Source: an uncultured bacterium (GTDB taxonomy: Bacteria > Hydrogenedentota > Hydrogenedentia > Hydrogenedentales > CAILVY01). From it: a stretch of DNA of 64,000 bases. Positions 25,171 through 35,587 of the stretch are shown piece after piece (positions within the stretch are counted from its first letter, which is position 1; every line of letters begins with the position of its first letter). Under the pieces are notes generated by a model. The model had not been told where the DNA came from and made no database searches. It saw nothing but the letters and a program-made list of their open reading frames with translations. The stretch lies in NCBI GenBank assembly GCA_937951485.1, contig CALEDJ010000049.1, positions 5,246 to 69,245 on the forward strand, read 5' to 3'. The position numbers were made by a program, and so were the translations under genes.

Positions 25171-27471
25171 ATGGGTTTCAATGACAACGGCAGATCGGTA
25201 ATTCTTGAAGCGGCCGGCGGTGGTGTGCCGCAGTTCGGGTCCATGATGGACATCAAGCGTTTCCTTTGGACTCGCGTCCCCGTCATGGTGCTTGTCGCGG
25301 TGTGCGTGGCCATCCCGGCAGTCACGGCGGCATGGTTCCTGGTGCCCGTGGGTTACACGGCAAGCGTCGAGTTGCGCTTTTTGGCCACGGCCCCCTTCGT
25401 GCTCAGTCGGGAAGATATGCAGACTCCCTACGACAAGTTCCTGAGCACCCAAATCAGCCTTATCACCGGCAACGCCATTCTCTCGCGGGTGCTGGACGTC
25501 CCGGCCATCCGGGAACTCCCGGATGTGGCCAACGCCAACGACCCCCTGGAATACCTGAAGAAGCGCGTGGCGGCGCGCGTGCAGCGGGGCAGCGAAATCG
25601 TGGCCATCACCTGCACCATGCCGGACAAAGACGCCGCGCAGCGCGTATTGCAGGAGATTGTCTCGGCGTACATGAACTATGCCATGGGCGAAGAGGCGAT
25701 TGTCGGCAGTGACCGTCTTGCAACCCTTATTAAGGAACGCGATGCGCGCCAGATCGAACTCGATGCGCAACTGAAACGCATCGGCGATCTCCAGGCCTCG
25801 CTGGGCGTGCCGATTGTGGGGCAGACACCGCTGGAAACCGGCGAAGGGCAACTGTACAACGAACGCCTCGCCAAAGCGGAAGAAGACCTCGCCAAGGCTG
25901 AGAATCAACAACGCGAAGTCCAGTCACAATTGATCCAGATTGAGGGCCTCATACGGAGCGCCGCAAAGGACGCCCCCATCTACGATTTCGGGGTGGAGGA
26001 CAGGGTAAGCAGCGACGGGCGTGTTTCCACACTCCGACAGGAAGTGGTCCGCGCACAGGCCAATGTCGCCCTTATGATCGAATCGCAACAGGAAAACTCG
26101 CCTCAAATCAAAGTGGAGCAGCGCCGCCTCAACAGCCTCAAAGACAGCGTGGCGGACTTGGAACTCCTTGTTCGTAAAGAGGCGCTCGAATCCCTGCGCA
26201 CCCAGAAGATGCTGCAACTGGCCGCCATCAGGAAGGAAGTCGAAGAAGCACAGGCGCGCGCGACCAAATTCAAGGAACTGACGGAAGGCTACAAGGAACG
26301 CCTGAAAAACACCACGGACCAGTTTGCCCAATTGGAGGACCTGAAGAGCAAGGCTGCGGAAACGCGCCGGACGCTGGAGGCCGTGCGCAACAGCATTGCG
26401 ACCATCAACGTGGAAAGCAATGCGCCGGCGCGCATCCGGCTCGCGGCCCCGGTGACGGTGCCGGGCTCCGGCCCGAATTATCTGCCGCGTGTCATGGCCA
26501 TTTTTCTGGCGCTGGCGATGAGTGCCGGCGTGGGATTCGGCGTCGGCCTTCTCCTGGAACTTGCCGACCAGCAGGTGCGCTCTTCCCGGGACCTCGCGCG
26601 CCTGACCAAAGTGCCCGTGATCGCCGCCATCCCCCACGCCAGCGAGGATGGCCTGACCGAAAAGGCCCACACGCAACTCCCCATGGAAAAAATGCCGTTT
26701 TCCATACTGGCCGATGAATACCGCCGGGTGCTGGCGCGCCTCTTGTACCCCGGGCCGGAAATGGGGAGCGCAAAATCCTTTGTGGTGGTCAGCCCTTCCC
26801 GAGGCGATGGAAAGAGCACGCTGACCACCAATCTGGGCGTCGCGCTGGCGCGCGCCGGTCGCCGGGTGCTCATTGTTGATGTGTCCTATCGGCGTCCCAC
26901 GCTGGAAAAACGTCTTGACATGCAGGAGCAGCCGGGATTGGCGGAAATCCTGAACAGAACCAGAGGCCCCGAACAGGTCATCCGATTCGCGCGCGTCCCG
27001 GGCCTCTTTGTGCTGGGTCCCGGAAAAGACACCGGCACCCTTTCCGGCAGGCTGGCCTCGCGGCGCATGGCAAGGTTCCTGAACTTCGCCGCGGAACGCT
27101 TCGACCACGTCATCATTGACACCCCGCCGTGGCTCCTGATGGCTGACGCCAAGTTGATCACGCCCCTCGTTGACGGGGTCTTTGTCGTGGTGGGATCCGG
27201 AGTATCCACGGTCGGGATGGTGAAACGCTGCCTTCAGGAATTGCAGGAGATCGGAGCGAACGTCATGGGAATTGTCTTGAACGGGGCGCGATGTACGCCG
27301 GGCGGCTACATGGCCAAGAACCGCCGCCTGTATTACGGCTATGAACACGAAGATGAACATGAGAAGCCTCTTCGCCCTTCGGAAAAATCAGCGCAACTGG
27401 TCAAACAGACGCTGGCCGAGGCGGCAACGGAGATCTCGCATACTGCGCCGTCATACAGGCCATGGACATGA
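25171..27471 (+). CDS. Polysaccharide co-polymerase / BY-kinase-like protein (Wzc-like)
   Basis: A 766-residue inner-membrane protein combining a Wzz-type chain-length domain with a cytoplasmic P-loop tyrosine-kinase-like domain. Transmembrane segments are near residues 35-60 (VPVMVLVAVCVAIPAVTAAW) and 435-465 (VMAIFLALAMSAGVGFGVGL), bracketing a long coiled-coil periplasmic part. The kinase region has Walker A SRGDGKST near 545, Walker A' LIVDVSYRRP and Walker B VIIDTPP. The A' motif of BY-kinases is normally DxDxR; here it is DVSYR, the second Asp being Ser. A short tyrosine cluster (RRLYYGYEH) and a late SYRPW are candidate phosphorylation sites. It controls polymer length with the export channel. 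Whether the kinase is active is uncertain because of the changed A' motif. Confidence 0.88.
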   Translation: MGFNDNGRSVILEAAGGGVPQFGSMMDIKRFLWTRVPVMVLVAVCVAIPAVTAAWFLVPVGYTASVELRFLATAPFVLSREDMQTPYDKFLSTQISLITGNAILSRVLDVPAIRELPDVANANDPLEYLKKRVAARVQRGSEIVAITCTMPDKDAAQRVLQEIVSAYMNYAMGEEAIVGSDRLATLIKERDARQIELDAQLKRIGDLQASLGVPIVGQTPLETGEGQLYNERLAKAEEDLAKAENQQREVQSQLIQIEGLIRSAAKDAPIYDFGVEDRVSSDGRVSTLRQEVVRAQANVALMIESQQENSPQIKVEQRRLNSLKDSVADLELLVRKEALESLRTQKMLQLAAIRKEVEEAQARATKFKELTEGYKERLKNTTDQFAQLEDLKSKAAETRRTLEAVRNSIATINVESNAPARIRLAAPVTVPGSGPNYLPRVMAIFLALAMSAGVGFGVGLLLELADQQVRSSRDLARLTKVPVIAAIPHASEDGLTEKAHTQLPMEKMPFSILADEYRRVLARLLYPGPEMGSAKSFVVVSPSRGDGKSTLTTNLGVALARAGRRVLIVDVSYRRPTLEKRLDMQEQPGLAEILNRTRGPEQVIRFARVPGLFVLGPGKDTGTLSGRLASRRMARFLNFAAERFDHVIIDTPPWLLMADAKLITPLVDGVFVVVGSGVSTVGMVKRCLQELQEIGANVMGIVLNGARCTPGGYMAKNRRLYYGYEHEDEHEKPLRPSEKSAQLVKQTLAEAATEISHTAPSYRPWT

Positions 27472-27496
27472 GACATTGTTTTTCGGGATTGCTTTA

Positions 27497-30106
27497 ATGC
27501 TGGTTTACTCGATATGGAGATCAATTGCGCGCATTGCGCTCGACATCTGTTGTTTGGGGGCAGCGTATGCATTCGCCGTGTGGGTGACGGTGGGGCCGGA
27601 TCAGTCATGGCAGGATGCCGCGCGTGTTCATGGCCTTTATTTCGCGGTCTTTGCACTCATCTGGTGTGCCACGGCATTCGATCATCGCCTTTATATGTCG
27701 CGACGCGGCGAATCGTTGACTGCCATGCTTTTCGCGGTCACCAGAGTGTATTTCATCACGGCGCTGGTAAGCGGCTTTGCACTGGCGCTCTTCCTTCGCA
27801 GCGGATACGACCGCGCGTTTTTCGTCGCGTTCGCGTTGAGCGGGCTCGTGATGATGCCGGCCGCTGTCCTGGTCTCGCGACCCGGCGTCATGGCGTTGCG
27901 CCGCCGCTACAACGTCTGCCGCGTGCTCTTTGTGGGGGCCAACGATAACGCCGCCCGCCTGGCGCGCGCCTTCCTGGGCGACGAACACCACAGTTATCTT
28001 GTGGAGGGGTTTCTGGATGATGACCCCGGTCGCGCCGCCGCCATGCAATCGGACGATTTCCCTTGGCTGGGCGGTCTGCGAAACCTCGAACAAGTGCTTG
28101 TCGAACGCATGATTGACGAGGCCTATGTGGCGCTTCCCCTCGACCAGCACTACGAAACCGTCCAGCGAATCGCGCATCTCTGTGAAACATTGGGGGTGCC
28201 CCTCCGCCTGGTGGGCGACATGTTTCCCATGCGGCTGGCCGCATGCGATGTCACGAGCATTGGAAACGTCCCGCTGCTCTCGCTCATGGCCAAGCCGCGC
28301 TATCTCTCCAGCATTCAGTTAAAACGCGCCATGGAAGCGGCCATCGCCCTGTTGCTGCTGGCGGTGTTGACGCCGCTCCTGGCGGTCATCGCAATCCTGA
28401 TTAAACTGGAATCCAGGGGGCCGGTATTGACGGCCAAGAAATCCCCGGAAAACGGCGCAGGCAATGGCTGCTTGCCGGGATTTCGCGTACACAACCTCTC
28501 TTCCGGGCCCAATCCTGAAACGGAAAAGCCCCGGTTCACACGCATCGGAGGATTCCTCCGCCGCTCCGGACTGGAAGACCTGCCGCAATTGTTCAATGTT
28601 CTGCTGGGTCAGATAAGTTATATGGGCGTGGCTGTTGCGCCCGCAAAAGCGAAGCATCCCCCCGCAAATGTCCGTGAGGCACAACGCAGCCATTTCAGAG
28701 GACAACTGGCCAGGATATTGCTGCTGGCGGGATTGGACGCATGCTGCATCATTGCCGCCTATGTCGCCGCCATCTGGCTCACCGCGCCCACACCCGAAAT
28801 CATGCGCATGAGCCTCAGCGGCAACCTGCTTTTCCTGTGCGTCCAACTGCTGGCCTGGTACGCCGCCGCGATTGACGGGCGCCTGTGGCGCTGGCGGACA
28901 GTCGAGCCAATCGGCCCGTGTGCGTCCGGGCTGCTCCGGGCGGTGGGGCAGGCGGCCCTGGTCTGCGGGTTCCTGCTCGCGATATTCATCCCCGCCGTGC
29001 CGTACACCCGGCGCTTCCTGATGATGTTCTTCATGTTGTCCTTTGCGGCGCTGCTGACATTTCGCATTGCCATCCGCTTCCTGGCGCGCGTGCTGTATCT
29101 GCTCGGCTACGGCATCCGCCGCGTGGTCGTGGTCGGCGCGAACGAGCGCACCGCCCAACTCATCGAGGCGCTGGGCGGCAAGACCCGCTTCGGCTATCAG
29201 ATTGCCGGTCTCATCGAAAATGAACAGGACCGCGCCGGCGATATATGCCATTACCATCTGCCCTACCTGGGAGATCTCGCCGCCCTGGAGGAACTCCTCA
29301 CGAAGCAGCAGGTGGACGAGGTCTATATCACCCTGCCCATCCGGTCTCATTTCGACGCCATCAAGACCATTGTCAACCGCTGCGCAGAGGCGGGAAAAAC
29401 CGTCCACATCGTCGCCAATGTGCTCCCCCTCGGTATCGCCCGGAGCAGGGCCATCATGATTCATGACATTCCCCTCATCTCCCTCTCCCCTGTGCCGGAA
29501 AACTACACGTGGCTCGCGCTGAAGCGTCTCACCGACCTGGTCGTTGCATCCGCGCTCATCGTGGTCCTGGCTCCCCTGTTCCTCATCGTCGCCCTCCTCA
29601 TCAAGTGCGACTCTTCAGGCCCGGTTTTCTTCGTCCAGGACCGCATCGGCCGGAATCACCGCCGCTTCAAAATGATCAAATTCCGGTCCATGGTCGCCAA
29701 TGCCGAGACACTCAAAAAGGACCTGATGCACCTGAACGAGGCCGACGGGCCGGTCTTCAAAATCAAGAACGACCCCCGCGTCACGCGCCTCGGCGCCATC
29801 CTCCGCAAGTACAGCATTGACGAACTGCCCCAACTCTTCAACGTCTGGCTCGGCCAGATGAGCCTCGTCGGACCACGGCCGCTCATGCCCCACGAAGTGG
29901 AAAAATTCGAGTGGTTCGAGCGCCGCCGACTCAGTGTCAAGCCAGGCATGACCGGACTCTGGCAGATCAGCGGACGCAGCGACATCCCCTTCAGCGAATG
30001 GGTCGCCATGGACCTCGCATATATTGACTCCTGGACCTTCTGGGAAGACTTCCGCATCCTCGTCAAAACCTTCAACGCCGTCATCTCAGGGCGCGGCGCC
30101 GCATAG
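27497..30106 (+). CDS. Double polyprenyl-phosphate sugar-phosphate transferase (degenerate + intact copy)
   Basis: A fused protein of about 869 residues with two copies of the large WbaP/WcaJ-type priming transferase architecture (membrane helices, Rossmann-like domain, catalytic domain). These enzymes put the first sugar phosphate on undecaprenyl phosphate. ATG 27497 is chosen 25 bases after the previous stop; there is no clear ribosome site and the upstream frame is basic and overlaps. Copy 1 (about 1-390) has helices, [17 protein letters not shown], and a shortened catalytic domain with [10 protein letters not shown]. Copy 2 (about 395-869) has [25 protein letters not shown] near 725, [10 protein letters not shown] near 773, LVGPRPLMP and [14 protein letters not shown]. 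The catalytic Asp-Glu of copy 2 is Glu-Asp in copy 1, which also lacks the GPRP and KPGMTG parts, so copy 1 is probably inactive. Confidence 0.85.
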   Translation: MLVYSIWRSIARIALDICCLGAAYAFAVWVTVGPDQSWQDAARVHGLYFAVFALIWCATAFDHRLYMSRRGESLTAMLFAVTRVYFITALVSGFALALFLRSGYDRAFFVAFALSGLVMMPAAVLVSRPGVMALRRRYNVCRVLFVGANDNAARLARAFLGDEHHSYLVEGFLDDDPGRAAAMQSDDFPWLGGLRNLEQVLVERMIDEAYVALPLDQHYETVQRIAHLCETLGVPLRLVGDMFPMRLAACDVTSIGNVPLLSLMAKPRYLSSIQLKRAMEAAIALLLLAVLTPLLAVIAILIKLESRGPVLTAKKSPENGAGNGCLPGFRVHNLSSGPNPETEKPRFTRIGGFLRRSGLEDLPQLFNVLLGQISYMGVAVAPAKAKHPPANVREAQRSHFRGQLARILLLAGLDACCIIAAYVAAIWLTAPTPEIMRMSLSGNLLFLCVQLLAWYAAAIDGRLWRWRTVEPIGPCASGLLRAVGQAALVCGFLLAIFIPAVPYTRRFLMMFFMLSFAALLTFRIAIRFLARVLYLLGYGIRRVVVVGANERTAQLIEALGGKTRFGYQIAGLIENEQDRAGDICHYHLPYLGDLAALEELLTKQQVDEVYITLPIRSHFDAIKTIVNRCAEAGKTVHIVANVLPLGIARSRAIMIHDIPLISLSPVPENYTWLALKRLTDLVVASALIVVLAPLFLIVALLIKCDSSGPVFFVQDRIGRNHRRFKMIKFRSMVANAETLKKDLMHLNEADGPVFKIKNDPRVTRLGAILRKYSIDELPQLFNVWLGQMSLVGPRPLMPHEVEKFEWFERRRLSVKPGMTGLWQISGRSDIPFSEWVAMDLAYIDSWTFWEDFRILVKTFNAVISGRGAA

Positions 30107-30121
30107 GATTCACCCAAAACC

Positions 30122-31354
30122 ATGACACAACCTGCAAAAAACGGCGCAGACATGGGCGAAAGGATCAGCCTCTTCGTCTTTATCGACGCGTTCGGATGGG
30201 AACTGGTCAAATATTATCCCTTCCTCGACGACATCCTCATGGTCAAGGCCCCCATGGACACCGTGTTCGGCTACAGTTCCACCTGCATCCCCACCATCCT
30301 CACCGGCAAAATGCCCCGCGAACACGGCCACTTCGCATTCTTCACCCGCGCCAACGGCGACAACACCCCCTTCGCACGATACAAACTCCTCGCCCGCATC
30401 CCCCGCGCCATCACCCGCCGCGGACGTGTCCGCGCGCGCATGAGCAAAATCCTCAAGCCCCTCCACGGCATCACCGGATACTTCCAACTCTACAACATGC
30501 CCTTCGAGCACCTCCACCGCTTCGACTACACCGAAAAACACGACCTCTTCCAGCCCGGCGGCATCAACGGCGGCATGCCCACCATCTTCGACTACCTCCG
30601 CATCAACGACATCCCCGCACACATCGCCGACTGGCACCTCAGCGAAACACAAAACCTCGCCGCCGCCCGGCGCGCCCTCCGCAACCCGCGCATCCGATTC
30701 GCCTTCGTCTACCTCGGCGCCATGGACAGCATCCTCCACAACGAAGGCAAATTCGGCGACGGCGTCCCCAATAAAATCCGCTGGTACGGCCACGAAATCC
30801 GCCGACTCCTCGACATCGCCCGCCGGCACTACCGCGAAGTCCGCCTCTTCGTCTTCTCCGACCACGGCATGACCGACACCACCGACTGCTGCCCCCTCAT
30901 GCAACGCATCGAGCGCCTCGGCCTCGAATTCGGCCGCGACTACCTCGCCGTCTACGACTCCACCATGGCCCGCTTCTGGTTCCACACCCCCGACGCCCGA
31001 CACCGCATCACCGACGCCCTCAGCGCCGAACCCCGCGGAAGCATCCTTAGCCCCGAACAACTCGCCCGATGGGGATGCGACTTCCCCGAAAACCACTACG
31101 GCGAATGCTTCTTCCTCATGAACCCCGGCATCCTCCTCTGCCCCTCCTTCATGGGAGAAAAACCCCTCGCCGCCATGCACGGATACGACCCCCAACACCC
31201 CGACTCCACCGCCGCTTTCATGAGCAATATCCCCGACACCCCGCGCCCCCACCGCCTCGACAACATCTTCGCACTCATGCGCGACGAAGCCGACGCCATA
31301 TCCGGCGCAACCGCCACCGAAGCCGCCAAATCGTCTCAAGAGGTCGCGCCATGA
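30122..31354 (+). CDS. Alkaline-phosphatase-superfamily (type I phosphodiesterase-like) protein
   Basis: A 410-residue protein of the alkaline phosphatase / nucleotide pyrophosphatase fold. The opening [13 protein letters not shown] supplies a metal-binding Asp, [20 protein letters not shown] carries the nucleophile Ser/Thr region, and FSDHGMTDT near residue 246 gives the second metal site (Asp-His). Such proteins in polysaccharide loci may transfer or remove phospho-groups such as phosphoethanolamine or phosphoglycerol, or act as hydrolases; none has a signal peptide here, so it acts in the cytoplasm or at the inner face (inference). It starts 15 bases after the transferase and overlaps the flippase by four bases. 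Third codon positions are almost all C or A, which leaves a full-length open frame on the opposite strand. Confidence 0.8.
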   Translation: MTQPAKNGADMGERISLFVFIDAFGWELVKYYPFLDDILMVKAPMDTVFGYSSTCIPTILTGKMPREHGHFAFFTRANGDNTPFARYKLLARIPRAITRRGRVRARMSKILKPLHGITGYFQLYNMPFEHLHRFDYTEKHDLFQPGGINGGMPTIFDYLRINDIPAHIADWHLSETQNLAAARRALRNPRIRFAFVYLGAMDSILHNEGKFGDGVPNKIRWYGHEIRRLLDIARRHYREVRLFVFSDHGMTDTTDCCPLMQRIERLGLEFGRDYLAVYDSTMARFWFHTPDARHRITDALSAEPRGSILSPEQLARWGCDFPENHYGECFFLMNPGILLCPSFMGEKPLAAMHGYDPQHPDSTAAFMSNIPDTPRPHRLDNIFALMRDEADAISGATATEAAKSSQEVAP

Positions 31355-32877
31355 GTTCCCTGGCATCCCCAGTTGCGGCAGAGGTGCCGGTCCAATCCCT
31401 TGGGAGACAGATAATCCTGGGCGGAGCGGTGCTGTCTGTAGCGCGCTTGATGACGCGCGCGCTGGGGGTCCTTTCCGCCCTCACCATACCCCGGTGGCTT
31501 GGCCCCGCCGAGACGGGAATATTCGCCGTCGCAATGCTGGCGATCGGCGCAATCAATGCCTTCACGGAATCCGGCCTTGTGGCCGCGTTCATCCAACGGA
31601 AAAATGATTACGACCAATATATTCTGCCCGTCCGGACCTTTAATGCACTCCGGGGCGTGGTGTTGGCGGCAATCGTTTTCTTTTGCGCGCCCTATGTCGC
31701 CCATTGGATGGACAGTCCGCGTTCGGCGGACGTGCTGCGGGTCCTCGCGATCGTTCCGCTGGCCAACGGTTTGACGCCGATGATCTGGACACTGGCCACG
31801 AAGCGGCTCCAGTTCGCAGGGCCGGCGAAATACAATGTGTTCATCACCGCCGTTAATCTCGCAATCACCATTCCCCTCGCCTGGTACCTGATGAGCGTAT
31901 GGGCGTTGGTCTGGGGAACAGTGATATCCACCCTCGTCGGCCTGGCAGTTTCCACGCTTCTGAGCCGGGAAGGACGTGGATTCACCCTCAAATGGCGTCC
32001 TCTCAAGGATTTGCGCCGCTTCGGATTCTGGATATTCCTGACTTCTATCACTGGTTACATATATATTACCGCCGGAAACTGGATGATCGGCATTTTGCTG
32101 AATGTGCAAATCCTGGCGGTTTATACCCTGGCCACAAAGTTTTGCACGTTGTTCACCAGTGAGGCCGCCGGAATCGTCAACCAGATGATGCTCCCCGTCT
32201 TCTCCCATATTCAGGACGATCTGCCCCGTTTGCGGACCGCTTTCAGGAAATCCTTTGGAACACTTTCAATGATTGTCATCGGCGTAGGCGCTTTTTTCTG
32301 CGTCGCATCGCGCGATTACTTTGTCATCGTCCTGGGCGCAAAATGGGCGGACCACACCAATCTCTTCAACAGCCTTCTCCCCTGGTTGACGATCTGGGGC
32401 ATCTGCTGGGCCTTTGCCGGCGCTCAAAGCGGCGTCTTCCAGGCGCTCGGAAAACCCAACTGGTGGCTGGCGACCACTGTCATCATGTGCATAGCAATAC
32501 TTTTGCTGACGTGGCCTGCCGTGCGACTTTGGGGCGCGCTCGGCGCGGCCGCTTTCATGGGCGGCATCGCGGCTGCGATGCAATTTATCCGCAATCTCAT
32601 TCTTGCCCGCATGCTCCAGTTGCGCTACCGCGAAGTGCTGGACCATGTCGCCACGCCCGCGTTTGCGGGAATCCTGTCGGTAACCCTCGCGACCCTGGCG
32701 CGAGGTCATCTCACTGACAACATCTGGGGACAGGCCATCCTGGCGAACAGCGTTGTTGTGACCGTTTATCTGGGGACCCTCCTGGCTTTCTCCCGCCACC
32801 TCCACCCCAATCCGTTCGAGATGCTCGCACTCTTCAGGGATACGGTCATGGCCAAATACAGGGAATGGCGTGCATAA
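31351..32877 (+). CDS. Polysaccharide flippase (Wzx/MOP family)
   Basis: A 508-residue membrane protein of the Wzx-like oligosaccharide flippase family, which turns lipid-linked repeat units from the cytoplasmic to the periplasmic face. The start ATG at 31351 overlaps the previous stop (ATGA) with AAGAGG upstream. It opens with a soluble stretch and then GRQIILGGAVLSVARLMTRA, characteristic of the family, and has about 12-14 hydrophobic segments, for example AILLLTWPAVRLWGALGAAA. WLGPAETGIFAVAMLAIGAI is a conserved second helix region. It overlaps the following FrhB-like gene by eight bases. A full-length frame from 31069 in the same register lies inside the previous gene and is not used. Confidence 0.9.
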   Translation: MSSLASPVAAEVPVQSLGRQIILGGAVLSVARLMTRALGVLSALTIPRWLGPAETGIFAVAMLAIGAINAFTESGLVAAFIQRKNDYDQYILPVRTFNALRGVVLAAIVFFCAPYVAHWMDSPRSADVLRVLAIVPLANGLTPMIWTLATKRLQFAGPAKYNVFITAVNLAITIPLAWYLMSVWALVWGTVISTLVGLAVSTLLSREGRGFTLKWRPLKDLRRFGFWIFLTSITGYIYITAGNWMIGILLNVQILAVYTLATKFCTLFTSEAAGIVNQMMLPVFSHIQDDLPRLRTAFRKSFGTLSMIVIGVGAFFCVASRDYFVIVLGAKWADHTNLFNSLLPWLTIWGICWAFAGAQSGVFQALGKPNWWLATTVIMCIAILLLTWPAVRLWGALGAAAFMGGIAAAMQFIRNLILARMLQLRYREVLDHVATPAFAGILSVTLATLARGHLTDNIWGQAILANSVVVTVYLGTLLAFSRHLHPNPFEMLALFRDTVMAKYREWRA

Positions 32878-34246
32878 AGTTCTTATGGTGATGAAATCGA
32901 AAACAGAAAAGGAAGATCGCGGCTTCGGGTTGCTTCAAAAAGAAGTCATCGATCCCGACTTGTGCTGCCGGTGCGGCACCTGTGTAGCGGTGTGCCCGGA
33001 GGACAATATCCATTTCCCCGACCCCACAGGCAAATGCCTGCCGGCGGACAAGGGAACATGCCGCGACGGGTGCGCGCTGTGCAGCAGGGCATGCCCGGGC
33101 GCGGACAGTGATATGTCCCGCTTCTGTGAACAGGCACCCGGAGATCGCGATCCGGGCTTCGGCCTGGGGCCTTACCGAGAGATATGTCTCCTGAAAGCGG
33201 CAGACCCGGCGATTCGCGCCAAGAGCACCTCAGGCGGCGCGGTGACGGCCTTGTTGACCTATTGTCTGGAACATCGCATTGTTGACGGCGTTCTGAGCGT
33301 GGGGCCGGACCCCGGAGACCCGCGCCGCAGCGCCGCCAGAATTTCCCACAGCGCCGAGGAACTTCTCCAATGCATCCAGAGCCGCTATTGCGTGGTCCCC
33401 CTCAACGCTGCGCTGCGGCAACTAAACCCCGATAAAAAATATGCGATGGCCGGCCTGCCCTGCCAGGTCGAAGGATTGATGAAACTCCGGAAGCGCAGTC
33501 CCGTCCTCGTCGAAAATGTGTCGCTTGTCCTGGGACTCTTCTGCCACTCGACCATGTATTTCGAGGCCACGGAACGCTTGCTGGAATCCGCTGCGGGAAA
33601 CGGGCATACCCGCCTTAGCGCTGTTAAATACCGAGACGGCGATTTCCCCGGGCATTTCACGGTCCACCGGGAAAACGGCAGCGAGAAGATCGCGCATCTG
33701 GACCAACTTATGGTCTATTTCGACTTTTTCTCCCTGAACCGGTGCCGCCTCTGCATGGACCATGTCGCCGCGCTCGCCGATATCAGTTTTGCGGACCCCT
33801 TCCCGTTTCTCCGCGAACTCGCGGAAAACGACCGCAAATGGACCGCGGTCGTGGCGCGCACGGAAAAGGGTTCTTCCCTGCTGGAAGCGGCCCTGGCGGA
33901 TGGCGAGTATCTCACCCGACGCGAGGTCCGGGACAACCATGTGCGGGACTGGGACCGCGGATTGCACTCCAAGCAATGGATGCATCTCCTGCAAGTCGCC
34001 TCGGACAGGCGCTTGGGCTTGGCGGTCCCCGATTTCCATGCCCCCCTGCCCCCCATAGGCTTGATTAAAGCGCTGATCAATGCCGCCAAGGCGCGGGTCT
34101 TCTTCAACATCACGCTGGGATCGGTTGAAATGCTTAAGAATGCCATGTGCAGGGATTCCCGGATGAAGACACTGAAACAGTTCAGACGATGGCGGCGCAA
34201 GCGCAACCGTTGCCGTGTGAACAACATTGAAGGCGGTGCAGGGTAA
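32870..34246 (+). CDS. FrhB/coenzyme F420 hydrogenase beta-subunit-like iron-sulfur protein
   Basis: A 458-residue protein with two N-terminal [4Fe-4S] motifs (CCRCGTCVAVCP and CRDGCALCSRACPG) followed by the FrhB N- and C-terminal domains (STSGGAVTALLTYCLEH and AMAGLPCQVEGLMKLR). True FrhB reduces coenzyme F420, but members beside pyruvyl transferase genes in polysaccharide loci are thought to work on sugar or pyruvyl modification; the exact reaction is unknown. Start GTG 32870 overlaps the flippase end; ATG 32885 or 32891 are alternatives. The next gene begins immediately after its stop codon. Cysteines at LNRCRLCMDHVA add further metal ligands. Confidence 0.85.
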   Translation: MHKVLMVMKSKTEKEDRGFGLLQKEVIDPDLCCRCGTCVAVCPEDNIHFPDPTGKCLPADKGTCRDGCALCSRACPGADSDMSRFCEQAPGDRDPGFGLGPYREICLLKAADPAIRAKSTSGGAVTALLTYCLEHRIVDGVLSVGPDPGDPRRSAARISHSAEELLQCIQSRYCVVPLNAALRQLNPDKKYAMAGLPCQVEGLMKLRKRSPVLVENVSLVLGLFCHSTMYFEATERLLESAAGNGHTRLSAVKYRDGDFPGHFTVHRENGSEKIAHLDQLMVYFDFFSLNRCRLCMDHVAALADISFADPFPFLRELAENDRKWTAVVARTEKGSSLLEAALADGEYLTRREVRDNHVRDWDRGLHSKQWMHLLQVASDRRLGLAVPDFHAPLPPIGLIKALINAAKARVFFNITLGSVEMLKNAMCRDSRMKTLKQFRRWRRKRNRCRVNNIEGGAG

Positions 34247-35476
34247 ATGCTCAGCCAGACAAGAAAGGTCAAGGTGCTATTGGGCGGCGTCCCTTTTGGC
34301 CGCGACAACATCGGCGACGAGGCCATCCTGGAGTGCTCCATCGCCCTGTTGCGGCAATACTGCCCGGAAGCGCAGATCACGGCGGCCACCGGCGATCCGG
34401 AAAACACCGCCCGGCGCCTCGGCATCAACACCTGTACTCTGATCGGCTTTCCCGGCCATGAGGATGAAGAAGAAATCGGAGCGGAACTCCAGAACCACGA
34501 TGTCTTCATCTGGTGCGGGGCGACCGGTCTGTCCGACTACCCCGAAACGCCGCTGCGAATCATGGCCATCGCGCAGCGCCTGGGAAAAAAAACCATGCTC
34601 TGGGGCGTCGGCATGAATTCGGAACTGAATCCGGCGCTGTATCGCGTCCAACCGGGCAGGCGCAGCCGTGTCTTGTCGCTTGTCAACACGCTTTCCCTGC
34701 ATGCCATAGACGCCATCCGCTGGCAGGAACGCCTGTGGGAACGCCGCGTCCACCGGAAGATTCGCGCCTGTCTCAACCGCGCCGACCTCATCGTCGTGCG
34801 CGATGCAGAAACAAAGCAGTTGCTCCAGAATATCGGCGTTGTGAATGAAATCACTGTTGGCGGCGACGCCGCCATATCGCTGGAACCCGCCCCATGGGAC
34901 GCCCTGCCCCTGGACGACGCCACCCGCGACGTCCTCCAGTCCCCCAAACGCAAACTCGGCGTCTGCATCTCCGCACAGCGCGCGGTCAGGGACAGGGCCG
35001 GGCTGATTGACTGCCTTGACCGCGTCACCGAAAACGGGTTCGCCCATATCGTTTTTATTCCCATGAACCCTGTGACGGACCGCGCCCTCATGCGCGAACT
35101 CCAACAGGCCATGAAACATCCCGAAAAAACCACTCTGCTCCACGACATCCGCGAACCCCGGCATGTCATGACCGTCGTGTCCGCCCTCGACGCCGTCCTC
35201 AGCAGCCGCCTCCATCTCCTCATCTTCGCCTCCAACGCCGCCATCCCCATGATCGCCATCGCAAGAGGGTCCAAATTCGACAACTATCTCCGGCATTATG
35301 ACCTGGCGCCGACAGGCTCCGTGGAAGCATGTGACTTTGTTGGGCTCGCGCGCAGGACAATGGAAATGACAGTGGAGGAAGAAGGATATCGCACGCGCAA
35401 TGCCGATATACACGCCAAACTCGAAAAAGAATTGAGAACCGCCGCCGCGGTATTGGCCGCCACCATACGGAAATAG
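34247..35476 (+). CDS. Polysaccharide pyruvyl transferase family protein (CsaB-like)
   Basis: A 409-residue protein of the polysaccharide pyruvyl transferase family, which adds ketal pyruvate from phosphoenolpyruvate to sugar residues. It opens with VKVLLGGVPFGRDNIGDEAI, where N-x-GDEA is the family hallmark, and has KTMLWGVGMN, ADLIVVRDAETKQLL, LGVCISAQRAV and SSRLHLLIFASNAAIPMIAI, matching the C-terminal nucleotide-binding-like half. The start is directly after the stop of the FrhB-like gene (TAAATG), implying coupling. Pairing with an FrhB-like gene is a common arrangement in exopolysaccharide loci. The finished polymer would then carry acidic pyruvate groups (inference). Confidence 0.88.
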   Translation: MLSQTRKVKVLLGGVPFGRDNIGDEAILECSIALLRQYCPEAQITAATGDPENTARRLGINTCTLIGFPGHEDEEEIGAELQNHDVFIWCGATGLSDYPETPLRIMAIAQRLGKKTMLWGVGMNSELNPALYRVQPGRRSRVLSLVNTLSLHAIDAIRWQERLWERRVHRKIRACLNRADLIVVRDAETKQLLQNIGVVNEITVGGDAAISLEPAPWDALPLDDATRDVLQSPKRKLGVCISAQRAVRDRAGLIDCLDRVTENGFAHIVFIPMNPVTDRALMRELQQAMKHPEKTTLLHDIREPRHVMTVVSALDAVLSSRLHLLIFASNAAIPMIAIARGSKFDNYLRHYDLAPTGSVEACDFVGLARRTMEMTVEEEGYRTRNADIHAKLEKELRTAAAVLAATIRK

Positions 35477-35587
35477 TGTTAAATGCGCAACATGAAGAGA
35501 AGCATCTTACGTACACATCATCGGGCATGGCGGGATTAGCATGAAAATTTTCCGATCAGAAATCATGATTCCAGGGTTGCCGCTCGC

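Noticed and set aside
30110-31366. Full-length 418-codon open frame antisense to the alkaline-phosphatase-like gene
   Set aside because: Low-complexity, Val/Glu/Gly-rich product without family motifs; it follows from the extreme codon bias of the sense gene.
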